In this document: positions 50,041 to 60,800 of the stretch, piece after piece | Layout: each line of letters begins with the position of its first letter | How positions within the stretch are numbered: position 1 is the stretch's first letter | Assembly (NCBI RefSeq): GCF_001595985.1 | Contig: NZ_LOJJ01000001.1 | Location: 62,001-126,000, forward strand | Direction: 5' to 3' | Origin: Polynucleobacter sinensis | Lineage (GTDB): Bacteria > Pseudomonadota > Gammaproteobacteria > Burkholderiales > Burkholderiaceae | DNA: 64,000 nucleotides | Position numbers and translations under genes: made by a program | The notes under the pieces: model-generated | Database searches by the model: none | What the model was told of the DNA's origin: nothing | What the model saw: only the letters and a program-made list of their open reading frames with translations

Positions 50041-51207
50041 TTACAGACCAGCTGCCGCACGCAATGCAGGAGCTTTATCGCACTGCTCCCAAGTAAATTC
50101 TGGTTCTTCACGACCAAAATGGCCATAAGCTGCAGTCTTACGATAAATCGGGCGTAAGAGGTTCAACATCTTCACAATACCCTTTGGACGCAAGTCAAAG
50201 TGCTCAGAGATCAATTGCGCAATCTTTTCATCAGAGACTTTGCCAGTACCAAAGGTGCTCACCATCACTGAAGTTGGCTTAGCAACACCAATTGCATAAG
50301 AGATTTGAATTAAGCACTTACTTGCCAGACCAGCAGCAACTACGTTCTTGGCAACATAACGACCAGCGTAAGCTGCAGAACGGTCAACCTTTGATGGGTC
50401 TTTCCCAGAAAATGCACCGCCACCATGAGGGGCTGCACCGCCATAGGTGTCTACGATAATCTTACGGCCAGTTAGACCGCAATCACCTTGTGGACCACCG
50501 ATAACAAATCGACCTGTTGGGTTTACCAAAAAGTTAATAGCGCCTTTGATCAAATGCTTAGGCAATACTGGCTTAATGATTTCTTCAATCACTGCTTCGC
50601 GTAATTTCTCGAGCGAGATATCCTCATCGTGCTGAGTGGACAACACAACAGTGTCGATAGAGTCGGGCTTGCCATCTACATAACGTAACGTTACTTGAGA
50701 TTTTGCATCAGGGCGCAACCAATCCAAACGGCCATCACGACGTAATTGAGATTGACGCTCTACTAAGCGGTGTGACAAATGGATTGGCAAAGGCATTAGC
50801 TCCGCAGTTTCATCGCAAGCATATCCAAACATGAGGCCCTGGTCGCCAGCACCTTGATCTAAGCCGTCATCGTGCGCCTTATCAACACCCTGAGCGATAT
50901 CGGGGCTTTGCTTGTCATAAGCAACCAAAACAGCGCAGCCCTTGTAGTCAATACCATACGCTGTGTTGTCATAGCCGATTTCGCGCAAAGTATTACGGGC
51001 TACTTGGATGTAATCCACATTGGCGTTAGTGGTGATCTCACCCGCAAGCACAACCAAGCCGGTATTACATAAAGTTTCCGCAGCAACGCGCGCTGTTGGA
51101 TCCTGAGCCAAAATGGCATCCAAGATCGAATCAGAGATTTGGTCCGCTACTTTATCGGGGTGGCCTTCAGAGACAGACTCTGAGGTAAAGAAGTAATCAT
51201 TTGCCAT
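50041..51207 (-). CDS. metK: S-adenosylmethionine synthetase
   Basis: A 388-residue enzyme making SAM from methionine and ATP. Motifs are [32 protein letters not shown] and the phosphate loop [23 protein letters not shown] precedes the ATG. It is followed by ahcY and metF, so SAM formation and SAH recycling sit side by side. It has a leader of about 120 bases. Confidence 0.97.
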   Translation of the reverse strand: MANDYFFTSESVSEGHPDKVADQISDSILDAILAQDPTARVAAETLCNTGLVVLAGEITTNANVDYIQVARNTLREIGYDNTAYGIDYKGCAVLVAYDKQSPDIAQGVDKAHDDGLDQGAGDQGLMFGYACDETAELMPLPIHLSHRLVERQSQLRRDGRLDWLRPDAKSQVTLRYVDGKPDSIDTVVLSTQHDEDISLEKLREAVIEEIIKPVLPKHLIKGAINFLVNPTGRFVIGGPQGDCGLTGRKIIVDTYGGAAPHGGGAFSGKDPSKVDRSAAYAGRYVAKNVVAAGLASKCLIQISYAIGVAKPTSVMVSTFGTGKVSDEKIAQLISEHFDLRPKGIVKMLNLLRPIYRKTAAYGHFGREEPEFTWEQCDKAPALRAAAGL

Positions 51208-51325
51208 TGCATATTCCTTTAAAAATTAACACGATCTAGAGGACAACTCCACGTGCCAGGAACCACAACGGCGACGCTTTAGCAGAATTTTTGAATCGCC
51301 CTGCAAGTTGTCTTAACTCAGCGAT
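51208..51325 (-). promoter_or_regulatory. Structured 5' leader of metK
   Basis: From the predicted start near 51325 the leader folds around a 7-base helix GACAACT (51312-51306) with AGTTGTC (51248-51242). Inside it GGCGA (51300-51296) pairs with TCGCC (51274-51270), and CAGG/CCTG offers a competing pairing. I do not recognise it as a known SAM aptamer. Confidence 0.4.
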
Positions 51326-51331
51326 GTGAAG

Positions 51332-51361
51332 ATTCTATCTGAAAAATGCCCTATTTATCAA
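51332..51361 (-). promoter_or_regulatory. Promoter of metK
   Basis: On the minus strand TTGATA (51361-51356) and TAGAAT (51337-51332) are 18 bases apart; each matches the consensus at 5 of 6 positions. Confidence 0.6.
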
Positions 51362-51410
51362 CAAGAACAGGAAATTTGGCCCTGAGGCCCGCATTGAATA
51401 TCATTGGAGG

Positions 51411-52271
51411 GTGCGCAAACTACTTCTCAAGCTCGTTCTCAATTTTATTGCCCTGCTACCACTATCTCTAGTGCAGATTATTGGGGGCGCCTTGGGAATT
51501 TTGGCTTATGTGGCCTCTAAACACTATCGCTCACTTTTTCGCTCGCAATATGAGGCTGTAGTTAAGAGTCACCACCTACCGCTCCAGATCTGGAGGGCTG
51601 CGGCAGCCTCTGGTCAACTATTCTCCGATAGTCTATGGATTTGGCGCAACCCGCAAAAGGCCTTAGAGCTTGTTGAAGTACAAAATTGGAATGTAGTCGA
51701 GGCAGCAATTAGCGAAGGTCACGGACTAGTTATGCTAACGCCCCACTTGGGTGGCTTTGAAATCATCCCTAGAGTGCTAGCCCAACACTTTCCAGCAACG
51801 ATCCTTTATCGACCCTCACGGCAAGCATGGCTCAACGAGGTAGTTGAAGAGGGTCGCGCTTACCCCAATATGCATTTCGTACCCACCAACCTCAATGGGG
51901 TTCGTCAAATGACACGCGCACTGACTCGTGGCGAGGCTATTGGCATTCTTCCAGACCAAGTGCCTAGTGGAGGCGAGGGTGTATGGGTCCCTTTCTTTGG
52001 GCGTCCCGCTTACACAACTCCGCTACCCGCACGTCTCGCCAATCGCAACAACACTCCAGTAATCATGTTTACGGCTAAACGCAAAGCGCTTGGTAAGGGC
52101 TGGCTAATGCAAGCTGAGAGATTACAACCACTTCCTGAAGACTCTAATTTAGCCGCCGGTAAATTAAATGTCGCTATTGAAAAAGCGATATTGGGTGCGC
52201 CAAATCAATTTATTTGGGCCTATAACCGCTACAAGCATCCCAGCGGTGCGGAATTGCCACCAAGCAATTAG
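51411..52271 (+). CDS. LpxL/HtrB-family lipid A acyltransferase (first copy)
   Basis: A 286-residue inner-membrane acyltransferase adding a secondary acyl chain to lipid A. A membrane segment at the N-terminus is followed by the HX4E active motif in TPHLGGFE and by PDQVPSGGEGVWVPFFG. The start is a GTG at 51411 with GGAGG directly in front, which is closer than usual. It is followed by a second copy and dapF. Confidence 0.88.
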   Translation: MRKLLLKLVLNFIALLPLSLVQIIGGALGILAYVASKHYRSLFRSQYEAVVKSHHLPLQIWRAAAASGQLFSDSLWIWRNPQKALELVEVQNWNVVEAAISEGHGLVMLTPHLGGFEIIPRVLAQHFPATILYRPSRQAWLNEVVEEGRAYPNMHFVPTNLNGVRQMTRALTRGEAIGILPDQVPSGGEGVWVPFFGRPAYTTPLPARLANRNNTPVIMFTAKRKALGKGWLMQAERLQPLPEDSNLAAGKLNVAIEKAILGAPNQFIWAYNRYKHPSGAELPPSN

Positions 52272-52296
52272 TTAATAAATTTATAATTTATTGAAG

Positions 52297-53196
52297 ATGA
52301 CTTGGTTACAAAATCTATTTAATTTTCTTGCGCTAAATCTCTTGCGCTTGTTTGCTTTTTTACCGTACCCAATCACTATTCATGTTGGCTATGGTCTAGG
52401 CTGGCTTGCTGCTCACATACCCAATGAGCGCGCAAAGGTTGTCAAAACCAATCTTCGTCTCTGCTTTCCCAACCTCAGCGAAGAGCAGATTGAGGCGCTT
52501 GCTTTAGAGCACTGGAAATTATTTGGGCGAAGCGTGATTGAGAGAAGTAGAATCTGGCTTGGTAGTGGAAAACAGATTACTGACATCGTTACGATTAACT
52601 CCGCAATTACGCTTGGTGATCGCAAGCCGCGACTCTTAATCAACCCTCACTTCGTAGGTCTTGAGGGTGGCTTCATGGCTCTTTCTGTTTTGGCTAGTCA
52701 GCATGATTGGCCACGCGGTGCTGGCCTCTACCAAAATATGAAGAATCCATTCTTTAATCAAAAGATGATTGAATGGAGAAATCGTTTCGGTGGTAAATCG
52801 ATTGAGCGTCAAAGTCGCTTACGTGATTTGATTCGCGAAATTCAAACGGGTAACTTTATTTTTATTGCGCCTGATATTGATCTTGGTCCACGCGACTCTG
52901 TTTTTGTTCCCTTCTTTGGAATCCAAACCAATACGATCACTTCGGTCTCACGCTTAGCCAGACTCAGTGGTGCAGAAGTTTGCCTCATGACTACCACCTT
53001 GAATCCCGATCGTAAAGCTTATACCTGCAACATTAGCGCACCACTTCCCAACTTTCCAACGGATGATGTGCAAGCTGATACCGCACGCTTAAACAAATAC
53101 ATCGAAGACCTTGTTAGAGAAAGGCCAGCAGAGTACTATTGGGTTCATAAGCGCTTCAAGCATAGGCCGCCTGGCGAGCCCAATCTTTACAACTAA
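52297..53196 (+). CDS. LpxL/HtrB-family lipid A acyltransferase (second copy)
   Basis: A 299-residue paralogue of the preceding gene with HX4E in NPHFVGLE and [17 protein letters not shown]. The two likely add different secondary chains. The ATG at 52297 is preferred to a TTG at 52291. A perfect TATAAT (52282-52287) lies nine bases before it in the 25-base space after the first copy, but without a clear -35. Confidence 0.88.
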   Translation: MTWLQNLFNFLALNLLRLFAFLPYPITIHVGYGLGWLAAHIPNERAKVVKTNLRLCFPNLSEEQIEALALEHWKLFGRSVIERSRIWLGSGKQITDIVTINSAITLGDRKPRLLINPHFVGLEGGFMALSVLASQHDWPRGAGLYQNMKNPFFNQKMIEWRNRFGGKSIERQSRLRDLIREIQTGNFIFIAPDIDLGPRDSVFVPFFGIQTNTITSVSRLARLSGAEVCLMTTTLNPDRKAYTCNISAPLPNFPTDDVQADTARLNKYIEDLVRERPAEYYWVHKRFKHRPPGEPNLYN

Positions 53197-53207
53197 TTGG
53201 AATTCTT

Positions 53208-54110
53208 TTGAGCACAAATTTAACCAAGACAGCAAGAAAGCTACGCTTCACCAAAATGCATGGTGCTGGCAATGATTTCATTGTGCTCAATGGCATTGAC
53301 CAAGACTTAAGCGACATCACTCGCGAGCAATGGCAAAAACTAGCTCATCGTCAATTTGGCATTGGGGCTGACCAAATCTTATTGGTCGAAAAATCGACTC
53401 GGCCCGATGCGGATTTTCGTTATCGCATTTTTAATTCAGACGGTGGTGAAGTTGAACAATGTGGCAATGGTTCGCGCTGCTTTGTACGCTTTGTACTAGA
53501 CCAAGGTCTATCAAACAAAAATCCGTTACGTGTTGAAGTGGCACACACCATCCTCACACTCAAATCTCATGAAGACGGACAAGTCGAAGTAGATATGGGC
53601 GCGCCAATTTTTGAGCCTAGCAAGATTCCATTTGATGCGAGCGGATTAGCAAGCAAACAAGAATTTCATGAAATGCTTTATGCGCTACCGCTTAATGCGC
53701 CAGCCACTCATGATAGTTGGGTCGCTGCAATTTCAATGGGTAACCCACATGCTGTTCAAGTGATTGAAGATATAGAAAGCGCACCAGTCACAGAGGAAGG
53801 TGCTGCGATCGAACGGCATGCCGCATTTCCAAAGAAAGTGAATGCGGGTTACATGCAAATCCTTAGTCGTAATGAAATAAAACTGCGTGTATATGAGCGT
53901 GGCGCAGGTGAAACTCTTGCCTGTGGAACGGGCGCATGTGCTGCCGTGGTCTCAGGAATTCGTCGCGGACTACTAGACTCGCCAGTCAAAGTGCATACAC
54001 GTGGAGGCGACCTACAAATTTCCTGGGGCGGCATCTCCAATGACGTGCCGACGCCAGTCATCATGACCGGCCCAGCGATTACAGTCTTTAAAGGTGAAGT
54101 TAGCATCTAG
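53208..54110 (+). CDS. dapF: Diaminopimelate epimerase
   Basis: A 300-residue enzyme that makes meso-diaminopimelate for lysine and peptidoglycan. The two catalytic cysteines are in [10 protein letters not shown] and [21 protein letters not shown] opens the fold. The start is a TTG at 53208 with GGAA before it; the protein has an N-terminal extension of about a dozen residues. Confidence 0.94.
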   Translation: MSTNLTKTARKLRFTKMHGAGNDFIVLNGIDQDLSDITREQWQKLAHRQFGIGADQILLVEKSTRPDADFRYRIFNSDGGEVEQCGNGSRCFVRFVLDQGLSNKNPLRVEVAHTILTLKSHEDGQVEVDMGAPIFEPSKIPFDASGLASKQEFHEMLYALPLNAPATHDSWVAAISMGNPHAVQVIEDIESAPVTEEGAAIERHAAFPKKVNAGYMQILSRNEIKLRVYERGAGETLACGTGACAAVVSGIRRGLLDSPVKVHTRGGDLQISWGGISNDVPTPVIMTGPAITVFKGEVSI

Positions 54111-54127
54111 AGAGCGCTCCGCTCTCT
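54109..54127 (+). terminator. Hairpin at the end of dapF
   Basis: AGAGAGC-GCTCC-GCTCTCT forms a perfect 7-base stem right at the dapF stop codon, but only TCT follows, so termination may be weak. Confidence 0.4.
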
Positions 54128-54150
54128 TCTGCTCGGCGGGTCCCTTAAGA

Positions 54151-54819
54151 TCAAATACCGTACTTTTTGCGGTAGGCGCTTACTGCTGGTAGGTAGTTCG
54201 TCAGCTGGACATCGCTAGATACCGTTAAAAAATTCATTAAGTCAGCCAAGTTGGCTATAGCTATCACTGGTAATCCGAATTCTTGCTCAACCGCCTGAAC
54301 TGCAGACTTATCTCCAATCTCCGTTGCAGTGCCAGACTTCTCCATGCGGTCCAATGCAATTAAGACTGCGGCTGGCTCTGCCCCTGCCGCGCGAATTAAT
54401 GACACAGACTCCCTTACTGAAGTTCCGGCAGAAATCACATCATCAATAATGATGACTTTGCCTTTCACGGGGGCGCCCACTAAAGAGCCACCCTCGCCAT
54501 GATCTTTAACTTCTTTACGGTTATAAGCGTAAGGCACATTACGGCCCGCATCCGCCAATGCAATGGCAGTGGCGGCCGCCAAAGTGATGCCTTTATAGGC
54601 CGGGCCATAAAGCATGTCGTACTCAATGCCAGATTCCTGCAAGGCTTTAGCGTAATAGCGACCTAGAGCGCTTAAACGAGCGCCATCATTAAATCCGCCT
54701 GCATTAAAAAAATAAGGGGAAAGACGACCCGCTTTAGTTTTAAACTCCCCAAACGACAAAACATTTGCCTCCAAGGCAAAACGAATAAAGTTTTCTTGAT
54801 TAGAATTTTTTGAGCTCAT
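54151..54819 (-). CDS. pyrE: Orotate phosphoribosyltransferase
   Basis: A 222-residue enzyme of pyrimidine synthesis joining orotate to PRPP. FIRFALEANVLSFGEF matches the E. coli start region, and the PRPP loop is VIIDDVISAGTS. The start is fixed by that alignment and leaves only 8 bases to the divergent xth start. Confidence 0.96.
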   Translation of the reverse strand: MSSKNSNQENFIRFALEANVLSFGEFKTKAGRLSPYFFNAGGFNDGARLSALGRYYAKALQESGIEYDMLYGPAYKGITLAAATAIALADAGRNVPYAYNRKEVKDHGEGGSLVGAPVKGKVIIIDDVISAGTSVRESVSLIRAAGAEPAAVLIALDRMEKSGTATEIGDKSAVQAVEQEFGLPVIAIANLADLMNFLTVSSDVQLTNYLPAVSAYRKKYGI

Positions 54820-54827
54820 AGGCCTAT
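54820..54827. promoter_or_regulatory. Shared palindromic ribosome binding site between pyrE and xth
   Basis: The only bases between the two divergent start codons read AGGCCTAT. The palindrome AGGCCT supplies an AGG to each strand, five bases before the xth ATG and three before the pyrE ATG. Promoters must then lie inside the opposite gene. Confidence 0.5.
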
Positions 54828-55610
54828 ATGTTACGCATCATTTCTGCCAATCTCAACGGCATTCGTTCCGCAGTCAAAAAAGGCTTTATGCCTTGGGTCA
54901 TCAAACAGAAGGCGGACTTCGTTTGCATGCAAGAACTCAAAGCGCAACAAGACGACCTAGAAGATGCCATTCTGAACCCCGATGGACTCCATGGCTTCTT
55001 TCATCATGCCGAGAAAAAAGGCTACAGCGGTTGTGGAATTTACACCCCACATAAGCCAGATGAAGTACTTTATGGCTATGGAAACGAGGAATTCGATGCT
55101 GAAGGTCGCTATGTAGAAGCAAGATTCAAGAGACTTTCAGTGATTTCTGTATATATGCCTTCGGGATCTAGCTCCCCAGAAAGACAAGAGGCTAAATATC
55201 GCTATCTAGATTCTTTTTTGCCTCATCTGATAGAACTAAAAAAATCGGGGCGCGAGATTGTGTTGTGTGGTGATGTCAACATTGCCCACCATGAAATTGA
55301 CCTAAAGAACTGGAAAGGCAATCTCAAAAATTCAGGATTCTTGCCAGAGGAGCGTGCATGGCTCACTAATCTGTTTGATAAAGTCGGGTATGTAGATGTG
55401 TATCGAAAATTAGAGCCCGAGGCTAGCGATGCTTGCTACACCTGGTGGAGTAATCGTGGTCAAGCATATGCAAAGAATGTAGGTTGGCGTATTGATTACC
55501 ACATCACCACACCAGGAATTGCTGCCAGCGCTAAACACGCTAATGTCTATAAGACTGAACGCTTCTCAGATCATGCACCCTTAACAGTTGATTATGACTG
55601 GTCTATTTAG
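54828..55610 (+). CDS. xth: Exodeoxyribonuclease III
   Basis: A 260-residue AP endonuclease/exonuclease for base-excision repair. The start MLRIISANLNGIRSA, the metal Glu in CMQELKAQ, CGDVNIAHHEIDLKNWKGN and the catalytic FSDHAPL are present. The stop overlaps the convergent AmpG-like gene by 8 bases. Confidence 0.95.
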   Translation: MLRIISANLNGIRSAVKKGFMPWVIKQKADFVCMQELKAQQDDLEDAILNPDGLHGFFHHAEKKGYSGCGIYTPHKPDEVLYGYGNEEFDAEGRYVEARFKRLSVISVYMPSGSSSPERQEAKYRYLDSFLPHLIELKKSGREIVLCGDVNIAHHEIDLKNWKGNLKNSGFLPEERAWLTNLFDKVGYVDVYRKLEPEASDACYTWWSNRGQAYAKNVGWRIDYHITTPGIAASAKHANVYKTERFSDHAPLTVDYDWSI

Positions 55611-56937
55611 CCAATTGCGAATCGTGTTTTTTGAATTCAATCACCTTAAGATGAATGCTGAGCCAAATCAGGATTAAAACAGGCGCGCCAATAATTGCGG
55701 TGGATACAAAGAATGCTTCATAACCAAAGGTATTCACAAATACTCCAGAAAATCCCGCTAGCCATTTTGGCATTAGCAACATCATGGAGCTAAATAAAGC
55801 GTACTGGGTTGCTGAGTATTGAATATTGGTCAATGAAGATAAGAAAGCAATAAATGCGGCGCTAGCTATGCCTGAGCTCAAATTATCAGCAGAGATTACC
55901 CAGACTAAGCCATGCAAGTCATGGCCTCGGGTCGCTAACCAGGCAAATAATAGATTGCTTACCGCCGACAATATCGCACCCAAAAACAGAATACGCATTA
56001 CTCCAAATCGGAGCGTCAGTACGCCCCCAACAAAAGCGCCTACCAGAGTCATCACCACACCAAATACCTTGCTTACTGCCGCAACTTCATCTTTGGTGTA
56101 ACCCATGTCTACATAAAAAGGGTTGGCCATAATGCCCATCACTACATCGCTTATCCGATAGATTGCGATCAAAGACAAAATTAAAATAGCATGCCAACCA
56201 TAGCGTTTAATGAAATCGGCAAATGGCTCAATCAAAGTTTGATGTAGCCATGCTCTAGCGTTTCGTGCTTTGGCCAGCTCAACACGTATAGGTTCTTTAC
56301 TAAATAAAGTAGTCACCACACCTACACCAATAGAAAGCGCCATGCATAAATATGCAAACTGCCAAGCGCTTGCATCATAAGAGCCCGCACCTACTTCAAC
56401 TCGAGCGGCAAGCCAGAGCACGCCAGCGCCCGACCAAATCAAAGCAAGCCGGTAACCCGTTTGATATGTTGCAGCCAAGGCGGCCTGATGATCGCTATCA
56501 GCCGATTCAATGCGGAACGCATCGAGAGCAATATCTTGTGTGGCAGAACCAAAAGCCACCAATAGTGCGCACCAGACAATTGGAGTGAGCTGCACCTGAG
56601 GATCAATGCTAGCCATCCCAAGAAGCCCCAGAATGATAATGAGCTGCGAAAGCAATAACCAACTGCGCCGTCTACCAAAGAACTGGGTCAGCAGAGGAAT
56701 GGGTAGACGATCAACCAATGGTGCCCACATCCACTTCACTGCATAAATCAAACCAACCCAAGTGAGATAACCAATCGTGCTGCGATCAATGCCCGCCTCC
56801 CTCAGCCAAAAGCTCAGCGTACCCAAGATGAGAAGAAGGGGAAGGCCCGCGGAAAAACCTAAAAATAGCATCCGCAAACAAGGCCATTCGAGATATACCC
56901 GAAAATCTTTTAGCCAGGACTGAAGAGCGCTAAGCAC
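55603..56937 (-). CDS. AmpG-like MFS permease
   Basis: A 444-residue inner-membrane carrier with about twelve helices and AmpG features: FLGFSAGLPLLLILGTLSFWLREAG near the start region, WMWAPLVDRLP and SATQDIALDAFRIE. AmpG imports anhydro-muropeptides for cell-wall recycling. The start overlaps metW by 8 bases. Confidence 0.88.
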   Translation of the reverse strand: MLSALQSWLKDFRVYLEWPCLRMLFLGFSAGLPLLLILGTLSFWLREAGIDRSTIGYLTWVGLIYAVKWMWAPLVDRLPIPLLTQFFGRRRSWLLLSQLIIILGLLGMASIDPQVQLTPIVWCALLVAFGSATQDIALDAFRIESADSDHQAALAATYQTGYRLALIWSGAGVLWLAARVEVGAGSYDASAWQFAYLCMALSIGVGVVTTLFSKEPIRVELAKARNARAWLHQTLIEPFADFIKRYGWHAILILSLIAIYRISDVVMGIMANPFYVDMGYTKDEVAAVSKVFGVVMTLVGAFVGGVLTLRFGVMRILFLGAILSAVSNLLFAWLATRGHDLHGLVWVISADNLSSGIASAAFIAFLSSLTNIQYSATQYALFSSMMLLMPKWLAGFSGVFVNTFGYEAFFVSTAIIGAPVLILIWLSIHLKVIEFKKHDSQLAK

Positions 56938-57511
56938 GACGTACGCGGAATAACGCTAAACTTCCAAAAAGATTGGGCATTAAGGTAACCCGCCGCCCCT
57001 CATGCAAAATGCATTGATCCAAAATCTTTAGCCCCAAGCTTGAGGCTAGTTTTTCAAAATCAGCCACAGTTAGGACGCGGACATTCGGCGTGTTGTACCA
57101 CTGATATGGCAAACTTTTTGACACTGGCATATGACCAAGCCCTACGGCAAGTCGATGAGACCAATGCCCAAAATTTGGAAAAGACACGATTGATTCTTTT
57201 CCAACACGAACTACTTCGCGCAAAATCTTTTCAGTTTCATGAATAGTTTGCAAAGTCTGAGACAAGACCACCGTATCAAAACTATTGTTTTCAAAAAGCG
57301 CCAATCCGCCTTCCAAATTCTGCTGAATTACATTCAGGCCTTTTTGAACACAAGAAAGTACACGGGCATCATCAATCTCAACACCGTATGCATGTACTGG
57401 CTTTTGTTTTTGCAAATACTCCAAGAAGCTACCATCACCACAGCCAAGGTCAAGCACCTCGCTATTAGGCGCAATCCAGCTGGCAATTGCTGCAAAATCT
57501 GCGCGCTTCAT
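56930..57511 (-). CDS. metW: MetW methionine biosynthesis protein
   Basis: A 193-residue methyltransferase-like protein with the SAM loop [14 protein letters not shown] and [12 protein letters not shown]. MetW is almost always encoded next to MetX, which it supports in homoserine acylation. The start overlaps metX by 4 bases. Confidence 0.93.
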   Translation of the reverse strand: MKRADFAAIASWIAPNSEVLDLGCGDGSFLEYLQKQKPVHAYGVEIDDARVLSCVQKGLNVIQQNLEGGLALFENNSFDTVVLSQTLQTIHETEKILREVVRVGKESIVSFPNFGHWSHRLAVGLGHMPVSKSLPYQWYNTPNVRVLTVADFEKLASSLGLKILDQCILHEGRRVTLMPNLFGSLALFRVRRA

Positions 57512-58647
57512 GATTTAGCCTCTAGTATTTGTTCGAAATATGCCCGGATCAAATTGTGATAGCGCGGATCATCTAATAAGAAGGCATCGTGACCATGTGG
57601 CGCATCGATTTCTGCGTAACTCACCTCGCTCTTATTGCTTAGCAAAGATTCGACGATTTCACGGCTACGGTTTGGCGGAAAGCGCCAATCAGTCGAAAAA
57701 CTCACCACCAAAAACTTGGACTGCACTTCAGCCAATGCGCGATTAAGACTGCCACCATAGCGACGCGAGGGATCGAAATAATCTAGCGCCCTAGTAATCA
57801 GCAAATAAGTATTGGCATCAAAATACGTGGAGAACTTATCCCCTTGGTGACGTAGGTAACTCTCAACCTCAAATTCCACATCAAAACTAAATCGGTAATC
57901 TTGTGGCTCACCATTGGGGCGCTGTAACTCTCGCCCGAATTTCTCCGCCATGTCATCGTCAGATAAATATGTAATATGGCCAACCATACGCGCCAATCTC
58001 AGTCCACGTTTTGGGACTACTCCATGTTCATAGTAGTTCCCACCATGAAAATCAGGATCAGACAAAATTGCATTACGAGCGACTTCATTAAAGGCAATAT
58101 TCTGGGCGCTTAATTTTGGCGTGGATGCAATTACCAAGCAATGCTCTACGCGCTTTGGAAACTGAATTGACCAGGCAAGCGCCTGCATGCCTCCCAAGCT
58201 ACCGCCCATCACTGCAGCGAAGCGGCGAATCCCTAACTTATCGGCCAAGCGCGCCTGCGTGTTCACCCAATCTTCAACAGTAACCACCGGAAAGTCTGCC
58301 CCATAAGGCTTGTTAGTAGCAGGATTAACGCTCATTGGCCCAGTAGACCCAAAACAGGAGCCTAAATTATTAACACCAATGACAAAGAAGTGATCGGTAT
58401 CCACGGGCTTACCGGGGCCAATCATGTTGTCCCACCATCCAATGTCCTTTGGATCATCGGGGCTTGGTCCCGCCACATGATGTGATGCATTTAATGCATG
58501 ACAAACTAAAACGGCATTGCTCTTGTCAGCATTAAGCTTGCCATACGTTTCAATCACTAAATCATAGCCGGATAATATGGCGCCACTTTGCAAAGGCAAG
58601 GGCTCGGCAAAGTGGATGGTATTTCTAGAGAGGTGTAGCTCGCTCAT
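57508..58647 (-). CDS. metX: Homoserine O-acyltransferase (MetX family)
   Basis: A 379-residue alpha/beta hydrolase-fold enzyme that acylates homoserine, the first step to methionine. The nucleophile is in [13 protein letters not shown] and the late His is in [12 protein letters not shown]. In betaproteobacteria members of this family may use succinyl- rather than acetyl-CoA, which cannot be settled here. It overlaps slmA and metW by 4 bases each. Confidence 0.93.
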   Translation of the reverse strand: MSELHLSRNTIHFAEPLPLQSGAILSGYDLVIETYGKLNADKSNAVLVCHALNASHHVAGPSPDDPKDIGWWDNMIGPGKPVDTDHFFVIGVNNLGSCFGSTGPMSVNPATNKPYGADFPVVTVEDWVNTQARLADKLGIRRFAAVMGGSLGGMQALAWSIQFPKRVEHCLVIASTPKLSAQNIAFNEVARNAILSDPDFHGGNYYEHGVVPKRGLRLARMVGHITYLSDDDMAEKFGRELQRPNGEPQDYRFSFDVEFEVESYLRHQGDKFSTYFDANTYLLITRALDYFDPSRRYGGSLNRALAEVQSKFLVVSFSTDWRFPPNRSREIVESLLSNKSEVSYAEIDAPHGHDAFLLDDPRYHNLIRAYFEQILEAKS

Positions 58648-59297
58648 TCGGACAGAAGAATGCGAAGGCTAATATCAGAGGCATCGGTTGGAAGCTTCTT
58701 AAAGCCGCTGCGCGCAAATCGATGCCAGCGGCCCAAAACACAACTCATCAACATCGCGGCTCGCACGCTAACCTCATCCTGACTAACGCTTGCCCAAGTA
58801 CCGCCTTGAGTTTGAGCAATACGCAAAGCCTGCTTTAGGGAAGCCTCGACACGATCAAGCACCTGAGTAATACGCTCTTGCAGACGATCATCTTCCTGAA
58901 GCAAAGCATCGCCCAATAGGACACGAGTCATTCCAGGATTTTTTTCCGCAAAAAACAATAGCATCTGCAAAATACCGCGCGCCTGCGCAAGTCCAGACTC
59001 TTCTTTTTGATTGATCTGATTGATTAAACCAAACACGGTTTGCTCAATGAAAGAAATGAGGCCTTCAAACATTTGCGCTTTGCTGGCGAAATGACGATAA
59101 AGTGCCGCTTCTGATACCTGAATTTTTGCAGCTAATGCCGCTGTGGTAACGCGTTCACCCTTGGGGTTTTGCAACATTTCTGCCAGTACTTGGAGAATCT
59201 GCAGGCGACGCTCACCTGGGCGTGGGCGCTTACGCGCCTTGGTTGCATCCGCAACACTAGTTTCAACTTCGGATGTGGGCTCTAAGGAATCGCGCAT
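58644..59297 (-). CDS. slmA: Nucleoid occlusion factor SlmA-like TetR regulator
   Basis: A 217-residue TetR-family protein. The N-terminal helix-turn-helix is in [21 protein letters not shown]. SlmA blocks FtsZ assembly over DNA in other proteobacteria. The Lys/Arg-rich start precedes the DNA-binding domain. AAGAGGC lies before the ATG. It heads the slmA-metX-metW-ampG set. Confidence 0.87.
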   Translation of the reverse strand: MRDSLEPTSEVETSVADATKARKRPRPGERRLQILQVLAEMLQNPKGERVTTAALAAKIQVSEAALYRHFASKAQMFEGLISFIEQTVFGLINQINQKEESGLAQARGILQMLLFFAEKNPGMTRVLLGDALLQEDDRLQERITQVLDRVEASLKQALRIAQTQGGTWASVSQDEVSVRAAMLMSCVLGRWHRFARSGFKKLPTDASDISLRILLSE

Positions 59298-59318
59298 GTA
59301 TTTGCCTCTTGTTCACTC

Positions 59319-60221
59319 TTAACGCGAACGAATCATTGTTCCAAAAGCTTGCTCAGTCAGAATCTCCAACAACAGTGAGTGCTCAATACGTCCATCAATA
59401 ATATGAACTGAGTTCACACCGCTCTTTGCCGCATCTAGAGCTGAAGAAATCTTCGGCAACATACCGCCCGAAATGGTGCCGTCAGCAAACAAGCCATCAA
59501 TCTCGCGTGCCGTGAGATCAGTTAAGAGGGTGCCATTTTTATCCATGACACCAGGAATATTGGTCATCATGACTAGTTTCTCAGCATGCAAAATTTCTGC
59601 CATCTTGCCAGCAACTAAGTCTGCATTAATGTTGTATGCCTGACCTTCCTCGCTAAATCCAATAGGAGAGATCACGGGAATAAATGCATCATCCTGCAAG
59701 GCTTTTACAACCGCTGGATTGATCGCCTCGATTTCACCAACAAAGCCCAGGTCGATTGTGCTACCAATCTTTTTCTCGTCAGCCACTAACATTTTCTTAG
59801 CACGAATCAAGCCGCCATCCTTACCAGTCAAGCCAACAGCCTGACCACCAAAGTGGTTAATCAACATCACGATATCTTGCTGCACTTCACCACCGAGAAC
59901 CCACTCCACCACTTCCATGGTCTCTTCATCGGTTACGCGCATACCTTGAATAAAGGTACCGGTCTTACCAATCTTTTTAAGGGCCTCATCAATTTGTGGG
60001 CCACCGCCATGAACGACCACAGGATTCATGCCCACTAACTTCAGCAAAATAACGTCGCGCGCAAAGCTTTCTTTAAGGCGCTCCTCAACCATTGCATTTC
60101 CACCGTACTTAATGACAATGGTTTTGCCGTGATAAGCGCGGATGTAAGGCAAAGCCTCAGCCAAAATCTCCGCCTTCAATATCGGAGGGATTTCGCTAAT
60201 AGATGGAGATTGCTTAGTCAT
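59319..60221 (-). CDS. argB: Acetylglutamate kinase
   Basis: A 300-residue enzyme for the second step of arginine synthesis. [22 protein letters not shown] and [13 protein letters not shown] are family motifs. The N-terminal helix before the kinase core suggests the arginine-inhibited hexameric form (inference). It lies 27 bases after dksA. Confidence 0.95.
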   Translation of the reverse strand: MTKQSPSISEIPPILKAEILAEALPYIRAYHGKTIVIKYGGNAMVEERLKESFARDVILLKLVGMNPVVVHGGGPQIDEALKKIGKTGTFIQGMRVTDEETMEVVEWVLGGEVQQDIVMLINHFGGQAVGLTGKDGGLIRAKKMLVADEKKIGSTIDLGFVGEIEAINPAVVKALQDDAFIPVISPIGFSEEGQAYNINADLVAGKMAEILHAEKLVMMTNIPGVMDKNGTLLTDLTAREIDGLFADGTISGGMLPKISSALDAAKSGVNSVHIIDGRIEHSLLLEILTEQAFGTMIRSR

Positions 60222-60248
60222 TGCTACTTGTAATTAGGTTCTAGTAAA

Positions 60249-60737
60249 TTAATCGCCAAACAATTTTTGACGTAGCTCGCGACGCTCTTGCGCCTCGAGA
60301 GAAAGATTGGCGGTAGGACGAGCAATTAAACGGTTTAATCCAATTGGCTCACCAGTTTCCTCGCACCATCCGTAATCACCGGACTCAATACGCGCTAAAG
60401 CCTGCTCAACTTTCTTCAACAACTTGCGCTCACGATCGCGAGTGCGCAACTCAAGAGCATGCTCTTCTTCAATGGTTGCGCGATCCGCTGGATCAGGAAC
60501 CAAAATGTTTTCACGCAAATGCTCCGTAGTTTCAGAAGCATTTTTCAGAATGTCGTCTTTTAAGGTCAATAGCTTCTGGCGGAAAAAATCTAGCTGAGCA
60601 GCATTCATATAGTCCTTTTCGGACATCTTGAGCAATTCAGCCTCTGTTAAAGGGGCACCCTTGGCAGCTTTTGCACTTGCAGCCTTACTAGGCGCTTTTG
60701 CTGTAGCCGAAGATTTCGTTGGTGTTTTTACAGTCAT
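60249..60737 (-). CDS. dksA: RNA polymerase-binding protein DksA (Cys-poor form)
   Basis: A 162-residue DksA that works with ppGpp at RNA polymerase. After an Ala/Lys-rich N-terminal tail comes the coiled coil with DPADRATIEEEHALELRTRDRERKL region and the globular part WCEETGEPIGLNRLIARPTANLSLEAQERRE. Only one of the four zinc-binding cysteines of E. coli DksA is kept, as in other alpha- and betaproteobacterial forms. Confidence 0.92.
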   Translation of the reverse strand: MTVKTPTKSSATAKAPSKAASAKAAKGAPLTEAELLKMSEKDYMNAAQLDFFRQKLLTLKDDILKNASETTEHLRENILVPDPADRATIEEEHALELRTRDRERKLLKKVEQALARIESGDYGWCEETGEPIGLNRLIARPTANLSLEAQERRELRQKLFGD

Positions 60738-60800
60738 TTCATTCTTTCCATGGATCTAAACCATTATTGCTTCATTCTGCCAAAGTTTTACGGCCCTTTT

